This document shows positions 1 through 5,933 of a stretch of 6,564 bases of DNA, one piece after another. The notes under the pieces are model-generated. The model was not told where the DNA came from and made no database searches. It was given only the letters and a program-made list of their open reading frames with translations. Origin of the DNA: Bacteroidota bacterium. GTDB lineage: Bacteria > Bacteroidota > Bacteroidia > B-17B0 > B-17BO. Each line of letters opens with the position of its first letter. The stretch's first letter is position 1. Made by a program: the position numbers and the translations under genes. Location: NCBI GenBank assembly GCA_025356715.1, contig JANXRU010000007.1, positions 1 to 6,564 on the forward strand, given 5' to 3'.

Positions 1-62
1 AAAGCAAATCACAACCCAACGATACTTAAGCACCACCTTAACGCGGGTGTTTATCAATAAGT

Positions 63-323
63 CAAAGATACATTTTGAAAGCAAATCACAACGATTAGCC
101 ATAATTTTGGTTTTTTTAAAGGGGTGTTTATCAATAAGTCAAAGATACATTTTGAAAGCAAATCACAACTAAGAGAGATTAGAGATGTATTATCGACTGG
201 GTGTTTATCAATAAGTCAAAGATACATTTTGAAAGCAAATCACAACTATCAGAAACGCATAACAAATCTACAAATAGGTGTTTATCAATAAGTCAAAGAT
301 ACATTTTGAAAGCAAATCACAAC
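63..323 (-). promoter_or_regulatory. Promoter embedded in each CRISPR repeat
   Basis: In crRNA sense every full repeat contains TATCTTTG at repeat nt 23-30, an exact match to the Bacteroidetes -7 consensus TAnnTTTG. GTTG at repeat nt 1-4 lies 18 nt upstream, a suitable -33 element. The -7 boxes fall at 63-70, 140-147, 217-224 and 294-301, with the matching -33 at the right end of each repeat. Transcription would start near repeat nt 34-37 and enter the spacer on the left. Type II-C arrays of Neisseria and Campylobacter are known to have repeat-embedded promoters. That the same occurs here is an inference from motif and spacing. Confidence 0.5.
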
Positions 324-388
324 AATATCCAGACTCTCCATTTATATCTAAAAGGTGTTTATCAATAAGTCAAAGATACATTTTGAAA

Positions 389-429
389 TGAGTTCCAAAA
401 AACAATAAAATAACGAATTCAGCGAAGCT
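389..429. repeat. 41-bp insertion splitting a CRISPR repeat
   Basis: The repeat starting at 354 runs correctly for 35 bp to 388. About 41 unrelated bases follow, and the repeat resumes with its last 15 bases at 430-444. The two pieces sum to 50 bp, so the triplet AAA is present on both sides. This fits either a 3-bp target duplication or chance. The insert contains AGCGAAG, followed by TAAA at the junction, which resembles the dispersed motif at 4366-4385. It moves the -33 GTTG 44 bp away from its -7 box, but it also supplies TTTG (minus strand of 396-399) 17 bp upstream of that box, so promoter function may survive. Confidence 0.75.
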
Positions 430-536
430 AAAGCAAATCACAACTATCGCCGCAATTCAGAAGCTATCAACGTAGGCGTTTATCAATTAAGTCAATGTCA
501 GTTCATACCGCGCTACAGTTGAAGAACAAATTATTA

Positions 537-560
537 CATCTCGACTTCGCTCGATGTGAC
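537..560. repeat. Dispersed short intergenic repeat (TCGACTTCGCTCGA type)
   Basis: This short, imperfectly palindromic stretch carries TCGACTTCGCTCGATGTGAC. From memory, sequences of this kind recur between genes in many Bacteroidota genomes, often next to a CGTCATTGCGAG palindrome such as the one that follows here. In the opposite orientation it resembles the two motifs at 4316-4335 and 4366-4385. No coding role is apparent. Confidence 0.55.
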
Positions 561-567
561 AATAAAC

Positions 568-639
568 CGTCATTGCGAGCGATAGCGCAGCAATTTGTTC
601 TATGCCGAAATTGCGTCGTCGTTCCTCCTCGCAATGACG
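568..639. repeat. REP-like palindromic element
   Basis: Perfect 12-bp inverted arms, CGTCATTGCGAG at 568-579 and its complement at 628-639, enclose further partial complementarity (GCAATTT against AAATTGC). The whole could fold into one long hairpin of about 72 nt. It is GC-richer than its surroundings and abuts the rsmB fragment's stop codon. CGTCATTGCGAG palindromes are common as dispersed intergenic repeats, probably mobilised by REP-associated transposases. On the minus strand it could also act as a transcript end for the rsmB piece. Confidence 0.75.
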
Positions 640-641
640 TA

Positions 642-998
642 CTACGATACTCTCTTAATCAATGCCATATAAAACCCATCAAAGCCTTGGCTTGGCAGGA
701 TAGATTTATCTTTTATTAATTCAAAATTTTTATTGTCAGCTAAAAACTTATCTACTTGTTTGCGGTTTTCGCTTGGTAAGATGCTACAAGTAGAATACAC
801 TAATTGCCCGCCTTTTTTTGTCATTGATGAATATTCGCTCAATATTTTTTGTTGAAGTTCTTTAGTTCGTTCAATAAAACCAATATCTAATTTCCATTTA
901 GCATCAGGGTTACGTTTAATCACACCCAACCCACTACAAGGTACATCTAACAATAACCGATCAGCTGTATTTTCAAGGCGCTTAATGGTTTTGCTTTT
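642..998 (-). pseudogene. rsmB: rsmB-like 16S rRNA (cytosine-C5) methyltransferase, C-terminal fragment
   Basis: The frame reads KTIKRLENTADRLLLDVPCSGLGV and continues to the stop at 642-644. It holds the two signature motifs of the RsmB/NSUN m5C methyltransferases: motif IV (DVPCSG) and motif VI (YSTCS), each with its conserved cysteine. It ends with the family's usual GFDGFYMALIKR tail. Full-length RsmB-like proteins have roughly 400 or more residues. Here only about 118 codons remain, and an in-frame stop at 999-1001 closes the frame. The N-terminal RNA-binding region and SAM motif I are absent, so it cannot be an active enzyme. The last 262 bp match the copy at 6303-6564 without gaps at 94% identity. 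Homology between the copies ends right at the stop codon. The exact symbol (rsmB rather than a paralogue) is inferred from the C-terminal half only. Confidence 0.85.
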
Positions 999-1342
999 TT
1001 ATCGATATCATCGCCGCCAAATAAAAATGATCCTAGTAACTAAAGTATCAGTCTCTTCATAATGATTGGTAGTGCTTTTTATATTTGTTAATTGCCGATT
1101 TTTTTCAAACAAATCTTTGCTACGAAGGCTAATTAAATTTTTCTTTATTTTGTAGAGTGTAAGTGTTTTTCAGGGAAACATAATTGATATAATTTACAAA
1201 GAATTTTAATTTAGACAAATCTATAACTAATTGAGTAATGCTTTATTTATCGCAAAGATTATTACTATATTTAAAAATATAATTCGTCTTACAAATTTAT
1301 GTTATATTTTAAATTACAATTGAATCAAACAAACATTTAAAC
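999..1342. other. AT-rich intergenic region, no supported gene
   Basis: No start-to-stop gene is convincing here. On the minus strand, 1008-1169 is an open stretch of 53 codons in the same frame as the rsmB fragment (it includes SLRSKDLFEKNRQL) but separated from it by two stops, with no ATG. It does not resemble RsmB and may be debris from an earlier gene. Upstream of the next gene, TATATTTT at 1313-1320 is a weak relative of the Bacteroidetes -7 box, without a clear -33 partner. Confidence 0.5.
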
Positions 1343-2062
1343 ATGAACAACATGGCGAAATCAATCATATCGGCAGCACTTATTAGTACTTCACATTTTG
1401 GAGCTATTGCTCAAACGCTAGATGAAATTGTTGCAAAACATATTGAGGCTGTTGGCGGCAAAGCTAATTGGAATAAAATTCAGAGCTTAAAAATGGAAGG
1501 AGTTATTACTGATGATAATGGAGTAAAAACTAATCTTGTTGTTTTTCAGATTGATAAAAAAGCAAGGCGCGAAAACATTGTTCAGTCGGGCAAAAATGGT
1601 TATAGTATTATTACAACTACCGAAGGGTGGAGCTTTATGCCTTTTATGGAACAAAAAAATCCTGAAGCGATGTCAGCCGATTATATAAAAAATTCGCAGG
1701 ATGAATTAAGTATTGCAGATGAATTTTTAACCTACGCGGAACAAGGAAAAACAATTGAGTATAAGGATACAGATGATGTAGATGGAGTTGAATGTTTTAA
1801 AATTAGAATCACCAATAAAAATGAAAACGAAACAACGTATTATCTAGATCAAAAAAGTTTTTTTATAATTAAAAAGAAATGCATGACCAAAGAAGATGGT
1901 GCAGAAAGCACAGTAACTACATTGTATTCTGATTATAAAAAAATGGATTCTGGCATCGTTTATCCAATTGGTATGACTACCGGATTTGGGTTATTAAAAG
2001 CAGATAAGGTTGAATTTAATTTAACAATTGATGAGCATATATTTAAATCGCCAATCAATTAA
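1343..2062 (+). CDS. Exported LolA-like (outer membrane lipoprotein-sorting type) protein
   Basis: This 239-residue protein has an N-terminal signal peptide, with a hydrophobic stretch at residues 8-23 and probable cleavage in AIA|Q near residue 24. There is no lipobox cysteine. The mature part begins TLDEIVAKHIEAVGGKANWNKIQSLKMEG. A run of this kind (IxxKHIEAxGG..W..I.S..MEG) is typical of the Bacteroidetes periplasmic family usually annotated as outer membrane lipoprotein-sorting protein, with a LolA/LolB-like half-barrel fold. Further family-like stretches are TTEGWSFMPF, VDGVECFKIRIT and TTYYLDQKSFFIIKK. LolA itself carries lipoproteins across the periplasm. For this subfamily the ligand is not established and no carrier role is proven. 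The start could be Met1 or Met4 (1352), and both leave a workable signal peptide. The next gene lies 77 bp downstream on the same strand with no terminator between, so co-transcription is possible. Confidence 0.8.
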   Translation: MNNMAKSIISAALISTSHFGAIAQTLDEIVAKHIEAVGGKANWNKIQSLKMEGVITDDNGVKTNLVVFQIDKKARRENIVQSGKNGYSIITTTEGWSFMPFMEQKNPEAMSADYIKNSQDELSIADEFLTYAEQGKTIEYKDTDDVDGVECFKIRITNKNENETTYYLDQKSFFIIKKKCMTKEDGAESTVTTLYSDYKKMDSGIVYPIGMTTGFGLLKADKVEFNLTIDEHIFKSPIN

Positions 2063-2139
2063 TTTTATTTATAATTGATGTAGATTTAGATTAAAACCAA
2101 TAGTTTATTAACGCACAATTCAAATTTTAAAAACAAATA

Positions 2140-4185
2140 ATGATGACTAAATTTCCTTTTACATTTTTCAATCACGGAGAACTTGATCTCGATTACGTTA
2201 ATAAAAATGAAGAATGTTACATTTGGTTTGACAGAACTGTAACCGCTGAAGAAAGGAAAATAATTACCGAATCTTGTCCTCCTCCTATAAGTGGGTTGTT
2301 TGTCTGGGGCGAATGTTTTGCTTATTTTGGAAGTGGTGGCGACACCTATGATTTTGATATCGTTCAATGTTATGGCGGTGAAGCTTGTACTGTTTTAAAT
2401 AAGCTGCTTTCGGACTTAGGTGATGACTTTGACGGAAGTGATATGGAATCGTATATCGAAGATAGAAGTAAAAACTATCCTGCAATAGAAATTGATAAGC
2501 TCGACTTTTCTGATTTTGAATCAGGCTTTTCTGAATTATTGTCAATTTGTGTTCCTCGCTTTGTTGAAGATTTAGAAAAATGGGCGAATGCTGTGAATAA
2601 ACTTGTACCCATTTCGTTTTTGATGGGCCCCAACAACCCCGGTACCGAAGACGAATGGAGTAGGTACAGTTATTCACAAATTGAAAAATCGCTTACAGCT
2701 ATAACTAATTATTTAACCAATAATATGTGGCTAATTCAAGATTTAGCATCTGATGATGACGAAGAAAATGAGGATGAACTATTTGAAGATGGAAATAATT
2801 ACAAAATAAATGTAGTTTCAAAAAAAGAGCAAGCCCGATATTTTAGTTATATTTTTTCTGGAATCATTGGTGCATTAACCACACAAGATGAAATAGTTGA
2901 ATTAACCAAAGAAAGTAGAAAGGAACGATTACGATTAGCAGATATAATTTATTCAATAGATGGTGTAACAAAGCCAATAAAAAGGCTTTCGGACCTTGAA
3001 CATAAAATCCAAAAGAACGATGACATTATTCTTTCGGCACTTAAAGGTTTGTCAAAAGAAAAACGTTTGGAAGAATTAGCCCATCTTTTGCCATATACAC
3101 AAATAGCTTATTATGCTTCTTATGGAGCTTTAAAAAACAAAGATTTAATCCATCAAAAAAATCCTATCGAGTTACTTAATGACTTATTCAAAAACTTACC
3201 TGCCGAAAGAAAGGCTGTAAAAACAAGTCTTTTGAGTATGATTGCTCATAATTTAATACATGTAAGTCCGGCTTACAATAAGCCAGATAAAAAATACGCA
3301 AAAATTGCGGCTCAACTTTTCGAAGTTATTTCAAAACAAAATGATGCGAGTGAAACAGATTTTATTACGGGTACCGTATGCTGTGAATGGGCTAAGTTGT
3401 ACGATTTAGGTGTTGCAATTTCGGAGCTTGGTTTAGCAAAATATACTAAAAGCAAACAATTGCTAAACAACGCCATTTCTGTTGCCAACCTTTCTGGTAA
3501 CAAAAATCTTGCGGATAAACTTTTATCGATTGCAGAAAAAACAATTGAACTACCTGACGAAAATTTCATCCTTAACAAAACCTATAGTTTAGTTAATAGT
3601 GGAAATAATAAGGCTGCTCATAAAGTGATTACTGAGTATGTAAAAAATGGTGGTAAAAAATCTCCCAATATATTAGTCAATTTATGCCATTCTTACTGGC
3701 AATATAAAGCGCCAGAAAAAAAAGAATTTGATCAATTTATAAAAGAAACAGGTCAATTAATAAAAACTAAAAAGGAATATCAAATTGTTGTTTTGATAGA
3801 AAATTATTTAGGAATGTTAAGTAATTATAAATTATGCGAGGATACCAATGACTTTTTTGAATATTTGTTAGACAATAAAATAAAATTAAGTCCAAACTGT
3901 TGGATTAGTTACATGTACGCAGGGGTATATGCTAATGTAAACATACAAAACAAAACAGTTATTTTAGCAGATAAATATCTTATTGAAAATGAAAAAGATC
4001 TTACGCTAAACCCTATGCCTTTTGCAAACATTGTGTATATCTATGCTTTGCTAGGCAATGTAGAAAAAGCGATACATTATTTGAATCTTTGCAAAAAATA
4101 CAACTACTCCTACTTTAAAGCCATGCAGACTGAACAAGAATTAAAAAGTCTTTGGGAACTTGAAGAGTTTAAGGTTTTATTTTAA
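2140..4185 (+). CDS. Large helical-repeat (TPR-like) protein of unknown function
   Basis: This 681-residue protein has no signal peptide or membrane segment, so it is probably cytoplasmic. Residues 1 to about 90 form a compact, mixed, aromatic- and acid-rich domain (YIWFDRTVTAEERK, then GLFVWGECFAYFGSGGDTYDFD) that I do not recognise. A highly acidic linker, SDDDEENEDELFEDG, lies near residues 204-218. From about residue 230 onward it is predicted helical throughout. The C-terminal third has TPR-like periodicity, clearest in NIVYIYALLGNVEKAIHYLNLCKK, and a closing QELKSLWELEEFKVLF. That ending resembles the tail found at the end of many TPR proteins, where a DxxLxxLxxxxxF motif caps the array. 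Such folds usually bind partner proteins, and the partner here is unknown. Start Met1 or Met2 (ATGATG) cannot be separated. A 12-bp palindrome overlaps the stop codon. Confidence 0.85.
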   Translation: MMTKFPFTFFNHGELDLDYVNKNEECYIWFDRTVTAEERKIITESCPPPISGLFVWGECFAYFGSGGDTYDFDIVQCYGGEACTVLNKLLSDLGDDFDGSDMESYIEDRSKNYPAIEIDKLDFSDFESGFSELLSICVPRFVEDLEKWANAVNKLVPISFLMGPNNPGTEDEWSRYSYSQIEKSLTAITNYLTNNMWLIQDLASDDDEENEDELFEDGNNYKINVVSKKEQARYFSYIFSGIIGALTTQDEIVELTKESRKERLRLADIIYSIDGVTKPIKRLSDLEHKIQKNDDIILSALKGLSKEKRLEELAHLLPYTQIAYYASYGALKNKDLIHQKNPIELLNDLFKNLPAERKAVKTSLLSMIAHNLIHVSPAYNKPDKKYAKIAAQLFEVISKQNDASETDFITGTVCCEWAKLYDLGVAISELGLAKYTKSKQLLNNAISVANLSGNKNLADKLLSIAEKTIELPDENFILNKTYSLVNSGNNKAAHKVITEYVKNGGKKSPNILVNLCHSYWQYKAPEKKEFDQFIKETGQLIKTKKEYQIVVLIENYLGMLSNYKLCEDTNDFFEYLLDNKIKLSPNCWISYMYAGVYANVNIQNKTVILADKYLIENEKDLTLNPMPFANIVYIYALLGNVEKAIHYLNLCKKYNYSYFKAMQTEQELKSLWELEEFKVLF

Positions 4186-4315
4186 ACTAGTTTACTGAGA
4201 TTTTCAGCCAAGGTAATTGCTTAAGATTTTTCAAAATAAAATTCAGTTGTAATGGACTTTTGATAGTTTTAGTACTGAACAAATAAATAATTTTCTAATG
4301 CTTTGTTTTTGGGCT

Positions 4316-4385
4316 GTTTGAGCGCAGTTGAGAACCAACTAAAAATAAAACATCAACCTTTGTCAGTTCGAGCGAAGTTAAGAAC
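4316..4385. repeat. Two direct copies of a GAGCGnAGTTnAGAAC intergenic repeat
   Basis: GTTTGAGCGCAGTTGAGAAC (4316-4335) and GTTCGAGCGAAGTTAAGAAC (4366-4385) are 20-bp copies that match at 16-17 positions and start 50 bp apart. They belong to the same general class as the inverted motif at 537-560 and resemble the end of the insertion in the CRISPR repeat. The rest of 4186-4315 is AT-rich and I see no gene or clear signal in it. Confidence 0.5.
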
Positions 4386-4395
4386 AATTAGAAAC

Positions 4396-4426
4396 AAAAA
4401 ATCCGCCTTGCGAGCGGATAATTTTT
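4396..4426. terminator. Bidirectional intrinsic terminator
   Basis: The stem ATCCGC (4401-4406) and GCGGAT (4414-4419) closes a 7-nt loop. On the minus strand it is followed by six T's, making a strong terminator for the candidate tracrRNA. On the plus strand the stem is followed by AATTTTT, so it may also stop read-through from the gene ending at 4185. Confidence 0.8.
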
Positions 4427-4477
4427 CGATAAAACCTCGTTTTTATATTGATAAAACTACTTAAAACCATTGATTTT

Positions 4478-4496
4478 GTTGTGGTTTTTGACCTAT
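4478..4496 (-). repeat. Anti-repeat: internally deleted copy of the CRISPR repeat
   Basis: Read on the plus strand, GTTGTGGTTTTTGACCTAT equals crRNA-sense repeat nt 1-10 joined directly to nt 28-36, with two substitutions in 19 positions. Transcribed from the minus strand it is complementary to the crRNA repeat. It stands head-to-head with the second repeat-derived block at 4499-4526. Confidence 0.65.
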
Positions 4497-4498
4497 AT

Positions 4499-4526
4499 GT
4501 GTTTATAAATAAGTCAAAGATACATT
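4499..4526 (-). promoter_or_regulatory. CRISPR-repeat-derived promoter of the candidate tracrRNA
   Basis: These 28 bp match the array repeat (plus orientation, repeat positions 2-29) at 27 of 28 positions; only 4507 differs (A for C). On the minus strand they contain TATCTTTG (4522 to 4515), the same -7 box as in the repeats. The -33 GTTG of the repeat is not preserved, and the best substitute is a poor TTTAC near 4541-4545. Transcription would start at about 4508-4511 and run left through the anti-repeat to the terminator. Confidence 0.55.
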
Positions 4527-4624
4527 ATTACAATATAAATGTAAACTGGCTTCTAATAATTAAAGAGATAAATAGAATTGCAAAAGAATTGTAGTTTATT
4601 TTTACTTAAACTAAATATAAAACC

Positions 4625-5842
4625 ATGAAAAAAACAATTACCTCATTAGCTATTTTATTTTGCTTAAGTGCAAACGCTCAAAGTGTTTGGACTCAAATGA
4701 CTGCACCCTCCACTCCATTCTCCGCAAGAAATGCATCTGCTGGATTTGCAATTGGCACCAAAGGTTATTTTGGTTTAGGCGGTGATGCTACCGGTGAAAC
4801 AAAAGATTTTTACGAATATAATTCTATTACAGATTCGTGGATTAAGAAGGCCGATTTTGGCGGTGGAAAACGTCAAGCTCCTGTAAGCTTCTCTATTGGT
4901 GGAAAGGGCTATGTAGGTCTTGGAGATTCTTCTGGTGTTGCAAACAATGATTTTTGGGAATATGATCCAACAACCAATGTATGGACAAAAAAAGCAGATT
5001 TCCCGGGTGGCATAAGAACAACTTTAATTGGTTTTTCTATTGGTAACAAAGGGTATGTTGGTTTAGGTGATGATGGTACTGGTGTTTTAAAAAAGGATTT
5101 TTATGAATACGATCCAATAACAAACACATGGACGCCAAAAGCAAATTTCGGAGGAACAGCTCGTTCTGATGCTAATGGCTTTTCTATAGGAAATAAAGGA
5201 TACGTAGGTGTTGGAGACGATGGAACTGTTCCATTGAAAAAAGACTTTTGGCAATACAACCCATCTACTAATACTTGGGTACAAAAAACTGATTTTGGAG
5301 GAGGAAAAAGAACTACTGCTACAGGATTTTCTTTAAACAATAAAGGATATATTGGTGCAGGTGATGACGGCGCAACTTTACATAATGATTTTTGGGCATA
5401 TGACACGCTCACTAATGCTTGGACTTCAATTACGGCTTTTCCTGGCACAAAAAGAAGTGATATGATAGGTTTTTCTATTGGTACTAATGGATATGTAGGT
5501 AATGGTAATACGTGTGGTGCGGCATGTTATATAAATGATTGGTATAAATATGGTTCTGCGTCAGCAGGTATTATCGATAATGAAAAATTAAAAGCTCATA
5601 TTATTCTCTTCCCTAATCCTTCAGATGGAATTATAGGTGTAGAGTATCAAATTCTAAACAATGAGTCTGCTTCTTTATTTATTATTGATGCTTTGGGTAA
5701 TAAATTAATTACTCATCAATTATTTTCGATAAATGGAAGTATTTCTATTGATGTAAAAAACCTAAGTAATGGTGTCTATTATTGCGAAGTACAAAGCTCT
5801 AATAATATTATTTCAACACAAAAATTAATTATTTTAAAGTAA
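4625..5842 (+). CDS. Secreted six-bladed Kelch beta-propeller with T9SS sorting domain
   Basis: This 405-residue protein starts with a clear Sec signal peptide (MKKTITSLAILFCLSANA, cleavage near residue 18/19). Six Kelch units follow with a period of 48-49 residues. Their GF(S/A)(I/L)xxxGY cores begin near residues 40, 88 (S for G), 136, 185, 234 and 282, and most units carry a DFxxYDPxTNxW segment. The early VWTQM strand (21-25) probably completes the last blade, which ends before its own W strand and so closes the propeller. Residues about 317-405 form a Por/T9SS type A C-terminal sorting domain, with FPNPSDG at 329-335, SLFIIDALGNKL, LSNGVYYCEVQ and a final KLIILK. The protein should cross the outer membrane by T9SS and be released or anchored at the surface. 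Kelch propellers usually bind proteins or glycans, and the ligand here is unknown. It is not a catalytic galactose oxidase type as far as can be seen. Confidence 0.93.
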   Translation: MKKTITSLAILFCLSANAQSVWTQMTAPSTPFSARNASAGFAIGTKGYFGLGGDATGETKDFYEYNSITDSWIKKADFGGGKRQAPVSFSIGGKGYVGLGDSSGVANNDFWEYDPTTNVWTKKADFPGGIRTTLIGFSIGNKGYVGLGDDGTGVLKKDFYEYDPITNTWTPKANFGGTARSDANGFSIGNKGYVGVGDDGTVPLKKDFWQYNPSTNTWVQKTDFGGGKRTTATGFSLNNKGYIGAGDDGATLHNDFWAYDTLTNAWTSITAFPGTKRSDMIGFSIGTNGYVGNGNTCGAACYINDWYKYGSASAGIIDNEKLKAHIILFPNPSDGIIGVEYQILNNESASLFIIDALGNKLITHQLFSINGSISIDVKNLSNGVYYCEVQSSNNIISTQKLIILK

Positions 5843-5902
5843 AAATAAAAATCACATAAGTACTTTGTAAGTCCTTTTAGCAGGAATAAAAAATAAAAGA
5901 AT

Positions 5903-5920
5903 TATGTTTGTATAACAAAC
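5903..5920 (+). promoter_or_regulatory. -7 box overlapping a perfect palindrome
   Basis: TATGTTTG at 5903-5910 matches TAnnTTTG exactly and lies 23 bp before the start codon at 5934. I see no good -33 element. GTTTGT-ATA-ACAAAC (5906-5920) is a perfect 6-bp inverted repeat that begins within the -7 box, a position where a repressor or activator could act. Confidence 0.5.
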
Positions 5921-5933
5921 TTAAAATTATATC

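Larger units (their letters stand above)
1..497 (-). CRISPR. CRISPR array, type II-C-like, 47-bp repeats, 30-bp spacers (partial)
   Basis: Four identical full 47-bp repeats lie at 46-92, 123-169, 200-246 and 277-323. Positions 1-15 are the tail of another repeat cut by the window edge. A split copy occupies 354-388 plus 430-444, and a degenerate end repeat lies at 475-497. Spacers of exactly 30 bp are at 16-45, 93-122, 170-199, 247-276, 324-353 and 445-474, and all differ. On the minus strand the repeat begins GTTGTGATTTGC and ends GATAAACACC. Repeat length near 47 nt, 30-nt spacers and a GTTGTG start are known features of Bacteroidetes type II-C (Cas9) arrays, so crRNA should be read on the minus strand. 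The degenerate repeat at the right end marks the old end of the array, so the leader and any cas genes should lie to the left, outside the window. The subtype is inferred because no cas gene is visible. Confidence 0.96.
4395..4510 (-). ncRNA. Candidate tracrRNA for the CRISPR array
   Basis: On the minus strand a promoter-like block (4499-4526) is followed by an anti-repeat, small hairpins and an intrinsic terminator, predicting an RNA of about 110-115 nt, the usual tracrRNA size. The anti-repeat is the minus strand of 4478-4496. Its first ten bases (4478-4487) pair with crRNA repeat nt 1-10 with one A/C mismatch. The next nine (4488-4496) pair with repeat nt 28-36 with one G-U pair. Seventeen crRNA nucleotides (11-27) would bulge out. 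Downstream are the hairpin TTTTAT-CAAT-ATAAAA (4441-4456), a small CGA/TCG hairpin (4427-4439) and the terminator. tracrRNA pairs with repeat-derived crRNA and Cas9, and RNase III processes the duplex. The RNA ends are estimates. The main doubt is the short, interrupted anti-repeat. Confidence 0.6.

Noticed and set aside
46..497. Array as a generic tandem or satellite repeat
   Set aside because: Identical 47-bp units separated by different spacers of exactly 30 bp, plus a degenerate terminal unit, are diagnostic of CRISPR.
495..719. A 74-codon open frame on the plus strand
   Set aside because: It crosses the array end, the palindromic repeats and the antisense of the rsmB fragment. It has no protein family character.
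1008..1169. 53-codon minus-strand open stretch including SLRSKDLFEKNRQL
   Set aside because: No ATG, no known family match, and closed by stops at both ends. It is at most debris of an older gene.
2086..2677. Minus-strand open frames opposite the start of the TPR-like gene
   Set aside because: They are shadows of a long, well-formed plus-strand gene and have no recognisable domains.
4183..4194. 12-bp palindrome TAAACTAGTTTA over the stop codon of the TPR-like gene
   Set aside because: AT-rich, no loop and no T-run, so it is not a terminator. Such palindromes are expected by chance at this base composition.
5087..5448. Minus-strand open frames inside the Kelch gene
   Set aside because: They arise from the repeated Kelch codons read backwards. 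The plus-strand frame is clearly the real one.
4742..5560. Six DNA-level repeat units of about 145 bp
   Set aside because: They are the coding repeats of the Kelch blades, already diverged in sequence, and not a separate repeat element.
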